From Mycolicibacterium sp. ND9-15 (GTDB lineage: Bacteria > Actinomycetota > Actinomycetes > Mycobacteriales > Mycobacteriaceae), in the NCBI RefSeq assembly GCF_035918395.1, contig NZ_CP142362.1, positions 2,083,501 to 2,147,500 of the forward strand: DNA of 64,000 bases, written 5' to 3'. The translations under genes were made by a program, and so were the position numbers. Shown piece by piece: positions 43,641 to 52,463 of this stretch (its first letter is position 1; every line of letters starts with the position of its first letter). The notes under the pieces were generated by a model. It ran no database searches. It saw only the letters and a list, made by a program, of their open reading frames with translations, and was not told the origin of the DNA.

Positions 43641-44864
43641 CTAGATAACCTCTTTGGCCCCTACCAGCGTCCGGTTGCGGTGAATCTGGTTCAGGAACAA
43701 CCCGATTGCGGTCGTGGCCGAGCCGGTCCTGGCGCCGTCGGTCATGTCGAACGCGTGCCCGGCGCCCGGCAGCTCGACGTAGCTCACCGCCGACCGGGAC
43801 ACGTTGCGCAGCCGTTCGACGAAGGCGCGGGCCTGCGCCACCGGGATGACGCTGTCGCCGGTGCCGTGCACGACCAAAAACGGTGGCGCGTCGGGATGCA
43901 CCTGCGCGATCGGGGATGCCTTGCGATAGAGGCCGGGCTGTTCGGCGGCCTTGCGTCCGACGACGACACGCTCCAGGAATTCGACGAACCGCACCCGTTC
44001 GACGGTCGAGCGATCCTCCCAGCAGTAGCGGCCGTAGATCGGGATCACCGCGTCGACAGAGGTGTCCGAACCCTCCGGCAAGTCGGCCTGCAGCTCCGGG
44101 TCGTTGGGCGTCAAGCCGGCCAGCGCCGCCAGGTGCCCGCCCGCCGAAGTGCCCGCGACCGCCACGAATTCGCGGTCACCGCCGAACTTGTCGACATTGG
44201 CGCGGGCCCAGGCGATCGCGGTCTTGACGTCGTGGATGTGCGCGGGCCACCGGTGATGCGGCGCCACCCGGTAGTCGATGGACAGGCACACCCAGCCCTT
44301 CTCGGCGAGGTGGGACATCAACGCATAGCCCTGCAAGATACGGCGGCCGTGCACCCACGCCCCGCCCGGCACGAAGATCAGCACCGGCGCGGGTAGGACC
44401 GGTAACTCCTTGGGTCGCCACACGTCGAGCAGTTGCGAGGCCCGCGGCCCGTACCGCACCGAGGTGCGGTACACGCTGCGTCGATGCTCGCGTACCTTCC
44501 ACAGCGGCGGCACCGACTCCGGCGCGGGCCATTCGATGGCGAGGTCGTTGGCGTTGACGACACCCCGGAGCGCGGCCTCGGTGACCGCACTGGTGCTGTC
44601 GCGGTCGGACCGCCTCAGCTCGGCGTCGCCCGAACTGAGCCACGACTTCACCGCCGCGCCCAGGAAGTCGGGCAGGTGGCGATAGCCCCACACACCCATC
44701 GCAGTGACAGCGCCCAACGGCTCGAGGTGCTTTCCGATGACCGGCAGTGAAGCCGACGCCACGCTCATTGCCAGCATGTAGTCCGACGGGCCGGCGTTCA
44801 GCAACCATCGCGCGCGCGCCGACAAGGTCGGGCCGGGATCCTTTGCGTCCGGTCGCACCGTCAT
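43641..44864 (-). CDS. lipC: Carboxylesterase LipC
   Basis: 407 residues from ATG 44864 (TVRPDAKDPGPTLSARARWL). An N-terminal helical region of ~140 residues precedes the alpha/beta hydrolase, with PGGAWVHGRR, DYRVAPHHRWPAHIHDVKTA and nucleophile elbow GTSAGGHLA. Asp is in HGTGDSVIPV and His in GAGHAFDMTDG. LipC of M. tuberculosis (Rv0220) is a cell-surface esterase active on short-chain esters. The ATG has TACAGT 6 nt upstream, so the message is probably leaderless. It is followed by the WS/DGAT gene in the same operon. Confidence 0.9.
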   Translation of the reverse strand: MTVRPDAKDPGPTLSARARWLLNAGPSDYMLAMSVASASLPVIGKHLEPLGAVTAMGVWGYRHLPDFLGAAVKSWLSSGDAELRRSDRDSTSAVTEAALRGVVNANDLAIEWPAPESVPPLWKVREHRRSVYRTSVRYGPRASQLLDVWRPKELPVLPAPVLIFVPGGAWVHGRRILQGYALMSHLAEKGWVCLSIDYRVAPHHRWPAHIHDVKTAIAWARANVDKFGGDREFVAVAGTSAGGHLAALAGLTPNDPELQADLPEGSDTSVDAVIPIYGRYCWEDRSTVERVRFVEFLERVVVGRKAAEQPGLYRKASPIAQVHPDAPPFLVVHGTGDSVIPVAQARAFVERLRNVSRSAVSYVELPGAGHAFDMTDGARTGSATTAIGLFLNQIHRNRTLVGAKEVI

Positions 44865-45029
44865 TTCGCGACTGTACCGCGGTGGCCCCGGCGCGCACGA
44901 CAACTTGCTGAAGTGTCCACCGGCGACATTTCCGGGTCTGGGAGCAGGCCGGGTCTCCTATACCGTGACCTGGGCCTGACGTCTAGCGTGACTTGGCGAC
45001 CGTGAACCTTTTCGAAGAGGACTTCCACT

Positions 45030-47198
45030 GTGAGTAAGTCAGCGCTTGCCATCACCGAAGAGCACGTCGACCTGGCCGATGCGGCGTTCGGCCAGCTCAA
45101 CCGTGTCAACAGCCGGGCGGCCGCCCGCGCGACACTGGACGGCGGCTCATCGCATCCCGCCGAGATCTGGTCGGCCGCGGCGGACCTCGGATGGACCGGG
45201 TTGGCCGTCGCCGAGGAGCATGGCGGTTCGGGGTTCGGCCTTGCGGAACTGGCGGTGGTGCTGGAAGCGCAGGGCCGTGAACTGTGTCCCGGCCCTTTCC
45301 TGCCGAGCGTGGCCGCCGCGGCGGTGATCGACCGCTGTGCGCCGGGTTCGGTTCGCGCCGAACTTCTTCCGGGACTGGCAGACGGCAGCGCGGTCGGCGC
45401 GCTCGCAGTGTCGGGCAGCGTGACGATCGGCTCCGATTTGGTCGTGACCGGTGCGAGCCCCGCGGTGTTGGGCGCGCCCGATGCGGACGTGCTGGTCATC
45501 GTCGCCGGCGACGACGTAGTCGTGGTCGACGCCGCGGCCGACGGCGTCACGATCACCACCCTCGAACCGATGGACACCTCACGCAGCCTCGGCTCCGTCG
45601 AGCTGAAGGGTGTGACGGTTGCCGAGGGTCGCGTGCTGCGTAGCGCAGCACGCAAGGCGCGTACGGTGTTTCGCGTTCTCGCCTCGGCCGAAGCGGTTGG
45701 CGTGAGCTGGGCGAGCATGGAGATGGCCGTCGAGTACGCCAAGGTGCGTGAGCAGTTCGGCCGCACGATCGGCACCTTTCAGGCAGTCAAACACCACGCC
45801 GCCAACATGCTCGTCAACGCCGAGGAGACGGCGGCCGCGACGTGGGACGCCGCCCGCGCCGACGATCTGGACGGCGCGTGGTTCGCCGCCGCCGTCGCAG
45901 CATCGCATGCGATCCGCACACAGATCTTCAACGCGGAGAACAATATTCAGCTGCACGGCGGAATCGGTTTCACTTGGGAGCATGATGCCCACCTCTATCT
46001 GAGGCGTGCTCGCACGCTCGCCGCGTTGACGGCCGAGGCCGGTGACCCGCTCACCGACATCCTGGAGGCGCAGCGCAGCGGGCGGGCGCACGGCGCCTCG
46101 TTCACGCTGCCGCCTGAGGCCGAGCAGTTCCGGGAGGAGGCACGTGAGGCGGTCGCGAAGCTCCGCTCCCTGCCCGAAGAGAAGCGCCGTGACTTCCTCG
46201 TCGACTCCGGTTACCTGGTGCCACACTGGCCCAGGCCGTGGGGACGCGCCGCCGAGGTGCTCGAACAGTTGGTCATCGAGGAGGAATTCGCCGACATCGA
46301 GCGGCCGGACATGGGCATCACCGGCTGGGTGACGCTGACCATCGCGCAGGCGGGTACTGACGACCAGCGCGAGCGATGGGTCGAGCCGGTGCTGCGCGGC
46401 GAGGTGATGTGGTGCCAGCTGTTCTCCGAACCCGGGGCGGGCTCGGACGCCGCGGCGGTGCGGACGTCGGCGAAGAAGGTCGACGGTGGCTGGCGGGTGA
46501 CCGGTCAGAAGGTGTGGACCAGCCTGGCCCATCTGTGTCAGTGGGGCTTGGCCACGGTCCGCACCGATCCCGACGCGCCCAAACACGCGGGCGTGACGAT
46601 GATGGCGATCGACATGAAAGCGCCTGGCGTGACGGTGAACCCGCTTCGGGGCCTTACCGGCCACGCGCATTTCAACGAAGTCTTCTTCGACGACGTCTTC
46701 GTACCCGACGCCGATGTGGTCGGTGACGTGAACAAGGGCTGGCTGGTGGCCCGCGCGACCCTGGGTAACGAGCGCATCTCGATCGGCGGCGGCTCCGGCG
46801 GAACGACCGGTTTCACCGCCGGGGACCTGGTCAAGCTGCTCGATAACGCGCCCGCCGAGACGCGGCCGAACTACGTGCGGCGGGCAGGCGAGGTCATCGC
46901 GGAGATGCACACGCTGCGCCTGCTGAACCTGCGCCGGGTGACCCGGGCGATCGCGGGCTCGGAGCCGGGCCCCGAGGGCAACGTGACCAAGCTGCTGGTT
47001 GCCGAGTCCGGCCAGCGGATGACCGAACTGGCCATGGAGTTGGCGGGATCGGCGGCGGTCGTCGGGCAGGCCCCGACGCTGACGCAGGCCTACCTCGGCA
47101 ACCGGGCGATGACCATCGCGGGCGGGACTTCGGAGATCACACGCAATACGATCGCCGAACGGATCCTGGGTCTGCCGCGGGACCCGCTGCTGAAATAG
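45030..47198 (+). CDS. Double-domain acyl-CoA dehydrogenase (fused FadE)
   Basis: 722 residues containing two ACAD modules in tandem. The N-half (~1-345) includes VAEEHGGSGFGLAELAVVLE and the C-domain GGIGFTWEHDAHLYLRRA. The C-half (~360-722) includes QLFSEPGAGSDAAAVRTSAK and IAGGTSEITRNTIAERILGL. Each half resembles one subunit of the alpha2beta2 heteromeric FadE enzymes used in steroid and related ring/side-chain oxidation; fused forms are known (FadE34/FadE22-like lengths). The catalytic base cannot be assigned confidently. The GTG start has GAGGA upstream. It abuts the next, convergent gene with no gap. Confidence 0.9.
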   Translation: MSKSALAITEEHVDLADAAFGQLNRVNSRAAARATLDGGSSHPAEIWSAAADLGWTGLAVAEEHGGSGFGLAELAVVLEAQGRELCPGPFLPSVAAAAVIDRCAPGSVRAELLPGLADGSAVGALAVSGSVTIGSDLVVTGASPAVLGAPDADVLVIVAGDDVVVVDAAADGVTITTLEPMDTSRSLGSVELKGVTVAEGRVLRSAARKARTVFRVLASAEAVGVSWASMEMAVEYAKVREQFGRTIGTFQAVKHHAANMLVNAEETAAATWDAARADDLDGAWFAAAVAASHAIRTQIFNAENNIQLHGGIGFTWEHDAHLYLRRARTLAALTAEAGDPLTDILEAQRSGRAHGASFTLPPEAEQFREEAREAVAKLRSLPEEKRRDFLVDSGYLVPHWPRPWGRAAEVLEQLVIEEEFADIERPDMGITGWVTLTIAQAGTDDQRERWVEPVLRGEVMWCQLFSEPGAGSDAAAVRTSAKKVDGGWRVTGQKVWTSLAHLCQWGLATVRTDPDAPKHAGVTMMAIDMKAPGVTVNPLRGLTGHAHFNEVFFDDVFVPDADVVGDVNKGWLVARATLGNERISIGGGSGGTTGFTAGDLVKLLDNAPAETRPNYVRRAGEVIAEMHTLRLLNLRRVTRAIAGSEPGPEGNVTKLLVAESGQRMTELAMELAGSAAVVGQAPTLTQAYLGNRAMTIAGGTSEITRNTIAERILGLPRDPLLK

Positions 47199-47633
47199 TC
47201 AGGCCAGCAGGGCAACTCCGCCGACGATCAGCGCGACGACCTTCACCGCTTCGAGCGCGACGTAGACGTAGTGGACGCGGGACCGACCCGCTGGCGCTTG
47301 CCCCGGCGGTGTCGAAAGTACGGCGTCCGAGCGCCGGTTCAGTGCGGGCCGGACCGCCACCAGCTGAGCGGCCAACGCGACGACGACCACGCCGACCGCG
47401 ATGACGACGGTCGGCGACGGCCGCTCGATCGCGACGGCGATCACCAGAACCAGGGCCAGCGCGACTTCGATGCTGTTGAGCGCGCGGAACACCAGTCGGC
47501 CGATACCGAGGCCGACCTGTAGGGAAACCCCCGGTGCCCGGAACTTCAGCGGGGCCTCGACGAAGGAGATCGCGATCACCATGCCCAGCCACAAGAAGGT
47601 GACCGCGATTGCGATCGCATGTGCGACAGTCAC
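47199..47633 (-). CDS. Four-segment membrane protein, function unknown
   Basis: 144 residues from GTG 47633 with four hydrophobic segments (AIAVTFLWLGMVIAISF; LNSIEVALALVLVIAVA; VVIAVGVVVVALAAQLV; ALEAVKVVALIVGGVALL), a small DUF-type membrane fold. Its GTG overlaps the stop of the upstream regulator by four bases (GTGA), so it is translationally coupled to it and is the last gene of the hemerythrin-ferredoxin-regulator operon. Confidence 0.8.
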   Translation of the reverse strand: MTVAHAIAIAVTFLWLGMVIAISFVEAPLKFRAPGVSLQVGLGIGRLVFRALNSIEVALALVLVIAVAIERPSPTVVIAVGVVVVALAAQLVAVRPALNRRSDAVLSTPPGQAPAGRSRVHYVYVALEAVKVVALIVGGVALLA

Positions 47634-48289
47634 GAAACTCGCCCTCTCGGTTTCAGATTGGCAGTACAGAGACCCGGTTCGGCGAACGGTATCAAGGCGT
47701 CGACGTTGACCGGCGCATCCCAGGCCGCCAATGCGCCTTGCATGAGGCCCAGATGTACGGGGCAGATCACGTCGCGGCGGCTCTCCGCCACCTCGAGGAA
47801 CGGGCAATTGTGCAGTCCGATCTCGCCGATTTCGGTATCACCCGAACGCCTTTCGGGAGCAAATCCCAACTCGGCGAGCAGATCGGTGAGTCGGTCGACG
47901 GCCTGCTCGCGGTCCCGTACGACGTCGGCGTCATGGGCGACGGCCGCGGTTCTGGCCCACTCGCGGCCGGCCGTGACCGCCCGCTCCTGCGGGTCGCGCT
48001 GGCGCGCGAGGGCGTCGGCCAGCACGAGCGCCAACATCCGGTAGTCACGGGGACCGTCCGGGTCCATGCCCGTCGCCACCCGGAACATCAGAGGTGGTCG
48101 GCCCGGTTTAGTGCGGCTGGGTTTGACCCTGTTGACGCGTCCCCGCTTGGTCAGTGCTTCGAGATGAAAACGCGCGGTGTTGGGGTGGATCGACAGCTGC
48201 TCAGCGATCTCGTTGATGCTCATCGGCCTGCCGGCGCCGCGCAGCGTAGCCAGCACCTCCTCGCGGCGCCCGGCAATCACCGCCGTCAC
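47630..48289 (-). CDS. SufR-like winged-helix regulator with C-terminal cysteine cluster
   Basis: 219 residues. The N-terminal winged helix (EEVLATLRGAGRPMSINEIA, then EQLSIHPNTARFHLEALTKR) is of the ArsR/DeoR-like type used by SufR. The C-terminal half has three cysteines, C162, C176 and C208 (LHNCPF, VICPVH, GLCTANL), spaced much like the Fe-S ligands of SufR. An iron-sulfur-cluster sensor that responds to redox, NO or iron is inferred. Its GTG lies 4 bases after the ferredoxin stop. Confidence 0.8.
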   Translation of the reverse strand: MTAVIAGRREEVLATLRGAGRPMSINEIAEQLSIHPNTARFHLEALTKRGRVNRVKPSRTKPGRPPLMFRVATGMDPDGPRDYRMLALVLADALARQRDPQERAVTAGREWARTAAVAHDADVVRDREQAVDRLTDLLAELGFAPERRSGDTEIGEIGLHNCPFLEVAESRRDVICPVHLGLMQGALAAWDAPVNVDALIPFAEPGLCTANLKPRGRVS

Positions 48290-48293
48290 ACCC

Positions 48294-48485
48294 TCAGTCC
48301 TTCCGGGACAGTGCCGCGCGCGGGCACTCGGCGATGGCCTTCTCGGCGTGCGCCTCCAGCTCGGGCGGCACCGGGTCGACCATTACTACGGCGTAGTCGT
48401 CGTCGTCGAGCTCGAACACCCCCGGCGCGTACTTCACGCAGAGCGCATTTCCCTCACAGCGGTCTCGGTCCACTACGACGCGCAT
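48294..48485 (-). CDS. [3Fe-4S] ferredoxin
   Basis: 63 residues from ATG 48485 with GGAGGAGG upstream. Cysteines at 10, 16 and 54 (DRCEGNALCV, AECPRAAL) give the C-x5-C...C-P pattern of actinobacterial 3Fe-4S ferredoxins that donate electrons to cytochromes P450 and other oxygenases. No P450 is nearby; instead it sits between hemerythrin and the SufR-like regulator, so an oxygen/NO-linked electron-transfer role is inferred. Confidence 0.9.
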   Translation of the reverse strand: MRVVVDRDRCEGNALCVKYAPGVFELDDDDYAVVMVDPVPPELEAHAEKAIAECPRAALSRKD

Positions 48486-48514
48486 GATGCCTCCTCCATT
48501 ACCACCATCGGCAC

Positions 48515-48988
48515 TCATTCCCCGGCGTGCCGGCATAGCCATCCGTCGGGCATCTGACCCGTCTCCAGGAACCGGGACAGCTCTGCGCGGGCCTGCGCGG
48601 GGAGATCGGTGTCGATGTGGGAGTAGACGATCGGTTCCTCTTTGGAATTGTGCTGGTGCAGTTGAGCCAGCAGCAGACCGCATGCGTCCTCGAGTGAGCC
48701 GATGTCGGCATCACCGGCGAGCAGGGTTGCCAGGGCGTCCATGGTTCGCCACAGTTCGCCGTGCTCCCGCATCATCACGAAGATCGGCATCGTCATCCCG
48801 GCCTCGCGGATCGGCGGAAACAGCATGCTCTCTTCGAGATAGATGTGGCGACGCAGCGTTTCGAGCGCCGCAATGAGCAGGTCGGGTCGCGCGCTGCCAT
48901 CCGGAAGGCCCTCGACAAAGGTTTCGATGGCGCGGTCGATTTCGTGATGCTCTCGCTCCAGGGCGACATCCAGTGCCAACGTGTGCAT
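48515..48988 (-). CDS. Hemerythrin-like di-iron protein
   Basis: 157 residues from ATG 48988 with AGGAGA upstream. A four-helix hemerythrin HHE domain is shown by the iron-ligand pattern EREHHEIDRAIETF, LRRHIYLEESMLFPPI, MMREHGELW and LHQHNSKEEPIVYSHID. Such proteins bind O2, NO or act as iron/redox sensors. First gene of the four-gene minus-strand operon, behind a 26-bp palindrome at 49021-49046. The longer frame to 49048 would include that palindrome and is rejected. Confidence 0.9.
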   Translation of the reverse strand: MHTLALDVALEREHHEIDRAIETFVEGLPDGSARPDLLIAALETLRRHIYLEESMLFPPIREAGMTMPIFVMMREHGELWRTMDALATLLAGDADIGSLEDACGLLLAQLHQHNSKEEPIVYSHIDTDLPAQARAELSRFLETGQMPDGWLCRHAGE

Positions 48989-49020
48989 CCGCTTCTCCTG
49001 CCACCGTAACGACAGCACGA

Positions 49021-49046
49021 GTTTATACAATTCGCATTGTGTAAAC
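49021..49046. promoter_or_regulatory. 26-bp near-perfect palindrome between hemerythrin operon and lipW
   Basis: Arms GTTTATACAAT (49021-49031) and ATTGTGTAAAC (49036-49046) pair at 10 of 11 positions around a 4-nt centre. It is AT-rich in GC-rich surroundings, 32 bp before the hemerythrin ATG and 43 bp before lipW. The SufR-like protein encoded in the operon is the obvious candidate to bind it. Confidence 0.65.
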
Positions 49047-49089
49047 AATGGACGGCGTCGGCCGACGCCGGTCAGGTAATACTTGTCGG

Positions 49090-49992
49090 ATGCCGCCGAG
49101 TCACTTCCATCCCGATCTGCGCCGCGCCGCCAGCCTCGCTCCCAAGCAGGTGATCACCCCCGTGACGCTGCCCATAGTCCGAATGATCACACGGCGGATG
49201 TGGCGGCGGGTTCCTCGCGACGTGGAGGCGCTGACCTTGCCTTCGGGTGTCGACGTTTGGTTGTACCGGCCCACCGGTCACACGGGCCAGGGTCCCGCGC
49301 TTCTGTGGATTCACGGCGGGGGTTTCGTCATCGGGCACCCCGGGCAGGACGACCAACTGTGCCGGCGGTTAGTACGGCGCCTCGGCGTCACGGTCGCCTC
49401 TGTCGACTACCGGTTGGCGCCCGAGCATGCGTACCCAGCGGCGATCGACGACTGCTATTCGGCCTTGACCTGGCTGGCGGCGCTGCCGACGGTGGATCCT
49501 GATCGCGTCGCGATCGGCGGAGCCAGTGCGGGCGGCGGCTTGGCGGCATCGCTGGCGCAGGTGGCGCTCGATCGTGGCGACGTGGCGTTGGCCGCCCAGT
49601 TGCTGGTCTATCCGATGCTCGATGACCGCACCGTCGATCGCCGTGATCTCGACAAGCCCGGACATCGCCTGTGGAACAGGTCGAGCAACAAGTTCGGCTG
49701 GTCGGTCTATCTCGGCGACGCCGACCCCGCAGTGGCGGTGCCCGCCCGCCGGGCGAACCTCGCCAACCTCCCGCCGGCCTGGATCGGGGTGGGAACACTG
49801 GACCTCTTCCACGACGAAGACCTCGCCTACGCCGAACGACTCAGGGCCGCGGGGGTGCCGTGCGACGTCGAGGTCGTCGAGGGTGCCTTCCACGGATTCG
49901 ACGGTATCGCACCGAAAGCTTCGGTCTCGCAACGGTTCTTCGACAGCCAGTGCGCGATGCTGCAGCGAGCGCTGGCGCCCGCCGCGGCCTGA
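49090..49992 (+). CDS. lipW: HSL-family esterase LipW
   Basis: 300 residues from ATG 49090; a longer in-frame start at 49048 is not favoured because TAATAC lies 7 nt before 49090. Hormone-sensitive-lipase motifs: oxyanion HGGGFVIGHPG, DYRLAPEHAYPAAIDDC, nucleophile elbow GGASAGGGLAAS, Asp in GTLDLFHDEDL and His in GAFHGFDGI. It is expected to hydrolyse short or medium acyl esters. Order and length match Rv0217c. It is convergent with the amidohydrolase gene, one base between the stops. Confidence 0.88.
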   Translation: MPPSHFHPDLRRAASLAPKQVITPVTLPIVRMITRRMWRRVPRDVEALTLPSGVDVWLYRPTGHTGQGPALLWIHGGGFVIGHPGQDDQLCRRLVRRLGVTVASVDYRLAPEHAYPAAIDDCYSALTWLAALPTVDPDRVAIGGASAGGGLAASLAQVALDRGDVALAAQLLVYPMLDDRTVDRRDLDKPGHRLWNRSSNKFGWSVYLGDADPAVAVPARRANLANLPPAWIGVGTLDLFHDEDLAYAERLRAAGVPCDVEVVEGAFHGFDGIAPKASVSQRFFDSQCAMLQRALAPAAA

Positions 49993-49993
49993 G

Positions 49994-51298
49994 TCACCCG
50001 CGTTCGAACACGACCTCGCCGGCGATCACGGTAGCGGCTACCATGTCGGACGCCAGCGTTTCGACCGCTTCGTCGGCTGGTGGCGCCAGCACCGCGAGAT
50101 CGCCCGGTTGGCCGGGCGCGACGGCCCGGCGCCGCAACGGATCCTCGCCCGTGCCGAAGAACATGCTCAGCGCCTCCGGGGCCGCGATGCGTTCGTCGGC
50201 GCCCAGCACCGTGCCATTGCCCGTGACGCGGTGAACCGCGGCACGGACGGTCGCCCACGGGTCGCCGGCGCCGAACGGCATATCGGTCGACAGCGCGATA
50301 GGCACCCCCGCCTGGACCAGAGAAGCGACCCGCCACAGCTCGTGGTGTTCGGCGGCGGGCACGTCCGCGAGGTACTGATCCCCGCGCTCGGCGACGAAGT
50401 TGGGCTGCGTCACCACGGTCACCCCGCTTTCGGCGAGGGCCGCGAGGCTCTCGTCGGGGACCACGGAGGCGTGCTCGATGCGGTCTTTGGGGTGTGTTCC
50501 AGTTGCGCGCAGCGCCGAAAGCGTGATGACGAGTTGTGCGGCGGTCACACAATGCACGGCGACGGGCGCACCGTCCGCGTGCCGTTCGCAGATCCACGCG
50601 GTGAGCTCGTCGAGGTCGAGGTCGAGGTCGTGCAAAATCCGCTTACCGGGCGCCAGGCAGTGGATACGCTGCCGCACCCCTCTGGTGCGATGTGACTCCA
50701 GAAGCCTGACGATGTCGCCGACTTCGAGGTCCGGTGTCGCGTCGGTGACGCCGGTGACACCGAAGCCGCTGAGCCTCGCGCTCACCTCGGCCAGTCCGGT
50801 GTCGTTGCGCTGCAACGTATCCGACCAGGATCGGTCGGCGCTGCGTAACCGTCCGTCGGGATGATCGACCATCCCGACGCGTGCCAGGCCGGCCGAGTTC
50901 AGCGTCCACAGCACACCGCTGCGATGCTGTACGCGCACCGGCACCGGCGGCGACACCTCGTCCAGCACGTCGCGGTCGAGCCGCCCCGCGGCCGCCTCGT
51001 GGTAACCCACCGCCCTGACCCAGCCGTCGGCGCCGACGTGCGCCGTCGCGAGCACCCGGGCGAGCTCCGCCCGGTTGCGCACCTCCGCCGGACCGACCCG
51101 CGCCGACCTCAGAGCCGCGGCGGCGGACAGCAGATGGACGTGATGATCGTGCAGGCCAGGGATGACGGTCCGGCCGGCGGCGTCGTAGACCTGCTCACCG
51201 GGAAGCGGTGCGAGAGTCTGTTCGACGGCAGTGATCTGTTCTGCGACACGGATGTCGACGCCTGCGCCGTCGAGCAGAGTCGCCCGCGCAATCAACAA
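49994..51298 (-). CDS. Amidohydrolase 3 (YtcJ-like) metal-dependent hydrolase
   Basis: 434 residues. Zinc/metal ligands of the amidohydrolase superfamily are visible: HxH in IPGLHDHHVHLL, His in AVHCVTAAQ, His in RIEHASVVPD and Asp in LSTDMPFGAGDPW. YtcJ-type members hydrolyse amides, imines or enamines of small molecules; the substrate is unknown. The likely start TTG at 51298 overlaps the stop of the CoA-transferase gene by 7 bases, so it is the third gene of a MaoC - CoA-transferase - amidohydrolase operon. Confidence 0.88.
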   Translation of the reverse strand: MLIARATLLDGAGVDIRVAEQITAVEQTLAPLPGEQVYDAAGRTVIPGLHDHHVHLLSAAAALRSARVGPAEVRNRAELARVLATAHVGADGWVRAVGYHEAAAGRLDRDVLDEVSPPVPVRVQHRSGVLWTLNSAGLARVGMVDHPDGRLRSADRSWSDTLQRNDTGLAEVSARLSGFGVTGVTDATPDLEVGDIVRLLESHRTRGVRQRIHCLAPGKRILHDLDLDLDELTAWICERHADGAPVAVHCVTAAQLVITLSALRATGTHPKDRIEHASVVPDESLAALAESGVTVVTQPNFVAERGDQYLADVPAAEHHELWRVASLVQAGVPIALSTDMPFGAGDPWATVRAAVHRVTGNGTVLGADERIAAPEALSMFFGTGEDPLRRRAVAPGQPGDLAVLAPPADEAVETLASDMVAATVIAGEVVFERG

Positions 51299-52419
51299 GG
51301 CACGAACCGTCGCTGTCGGATCAGTTCCTCGACTTCCTCGTTGTCCGCGCCGAGCGGTGCCGCCGGTTGTGATGGTTGCGGGGTTATGGCGCAGGGGGAT
51401 TGGTCCTCGCGCGGCAACTCGGCATAGGTGGCGGCCACGGCGGCCATCGACATCTCGATCAACTCGCCGCCGCCGCTGCGCAACGACTGCACCACGGCCA
51501 ACGCCGCCTCCAGACCCGTCAGCGGGTCGGCGATCGCGTCGCCGCAGAACGCCGGATCATCGGGAGCGCCACAAACAAGGCCGCCCGACACGGCCGCGTC
51601 GTCGCCGAAGGCCACCCAGTTCGCGCGGTCGCCGTCGGTGCCGTGGCCGGTGACACGCAGCCACACCCGGCCGTCCCGCGGCGGTATGTCCGTCGGCGCC
51701 AACCCCCGGCGAATCAATGCGGCGGGCCGCGACGACTCGATCACCACATCGGCGGCGGTGAGCAGCGCGCGCAGTCCGGCGGGCTCATCGAAATCTACTT
51801 CGTAGGAGAGTTTTCCGGTGTTCATCCAGTCGAAGAACGGTTGGGGTCCGCGGCGCGCGCCGTCGGGCCGGGCGGCGCTCTCGACCTTCACCACGATCGC
51901 GCCCGCCCGTGACAGCAACTGCCCACACAGCGGGCCCGCCCACATCGCGGACAGGTCGGCGACCAGCAGGCCCGCCGGCCCGCGTGTCGCGGTGCCCGCG
52001 CCGAAGGGGTACACCCGCGACGGCTCGGCGGGTGTCTCGGCGAGCGCAGCGACCGGCAGCCCAAGCAGACGGGCGCGCTCGGCCACATCGACGGCGTCGT
52101 TACCCGCGACCCAGTCCTGCACGGCCGGCCAGGGCTCGTCCACCCTGTCGGCGGCCACGAGCGCGGGGACGGCGGCAATATCCTCGGGCCGCGCCAGCGT
52201 GAGCGCACACCAGCCGTCGCGGCTCTGCAGAAGGCGCGTCGCACCGCCCGCCGACACGCGCCCGTCTGGTGACAAGCCCAACAGCGCGGCGCGCCCCCCG
52301 ACCAACTCGGCGGCGTCGACCGGGACGCCGGTGAACGTCTCGAAGGCGTCTGCGAGCCGCCGCGCCCGTTCGAGCGCGGCGCTGGGGACGGTCAACCACG
52401 ACGACGCCACGTTCTCCAT
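51292..52419 (-). CDS. Family III CoA-transferase (CaiB/BaiF), halves in swapped order
   Basis: 375 residues. The usual N-terminal motif of the family (LLVADLSAMWAGPLCGQLLS with VVKVESAARPDGAR) begins only at residue ~145. The first ~140 residues (SRDGWCALTLARPEDIAAVP, later ERARLLGLPVAAL) resemble what is normally the C-terminal part. The position of the catalytic aspartate (VDxS in the family) reads IEMS near residue 320, i.e. glutamate. CoA transfer between acyl-CoA and a free acid is the family role, but activity here is uncertain. It follows the MaoC gene by 44 bases. Confidence 0.8.
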   Translation of the reverse strand: MENVASSWLTVPSAALERARRLADAFETFTGVPVDAAELVGGRAALLGLSPDGRVSAGGATRLLQSRDGWCALTLARPEDIAAVPALVAADRVDEPWPAVQDWVAGNDAVDVAERARLLGLPVAALAETPAEPSRVYPFGAGTATRGPAGLLVADLSAMWAGPLCGQLLSRAGAIVVKVESAARPDGARRGPQPFFDWMNTGKLSYEVDFDEPAGLRALLTAADVVIESSRPAALIRRGLAPTDIPPRDGRVWLRVTGHGTDGDRANWVAFGDDAAVSGGLVCGAPDDPAFCGDAIADPLTGLEAALAVVQSLRSGGGELIEMSMAAVAATYAELPREDQSPCAITPQPSQPAAPLGADNEEVEELIRQRRFVPC

Positions 52420-52463
52420 TGTCGACTTCTGTGAAAGCGGGAGGACCGCGGGGTGGGAACCGC

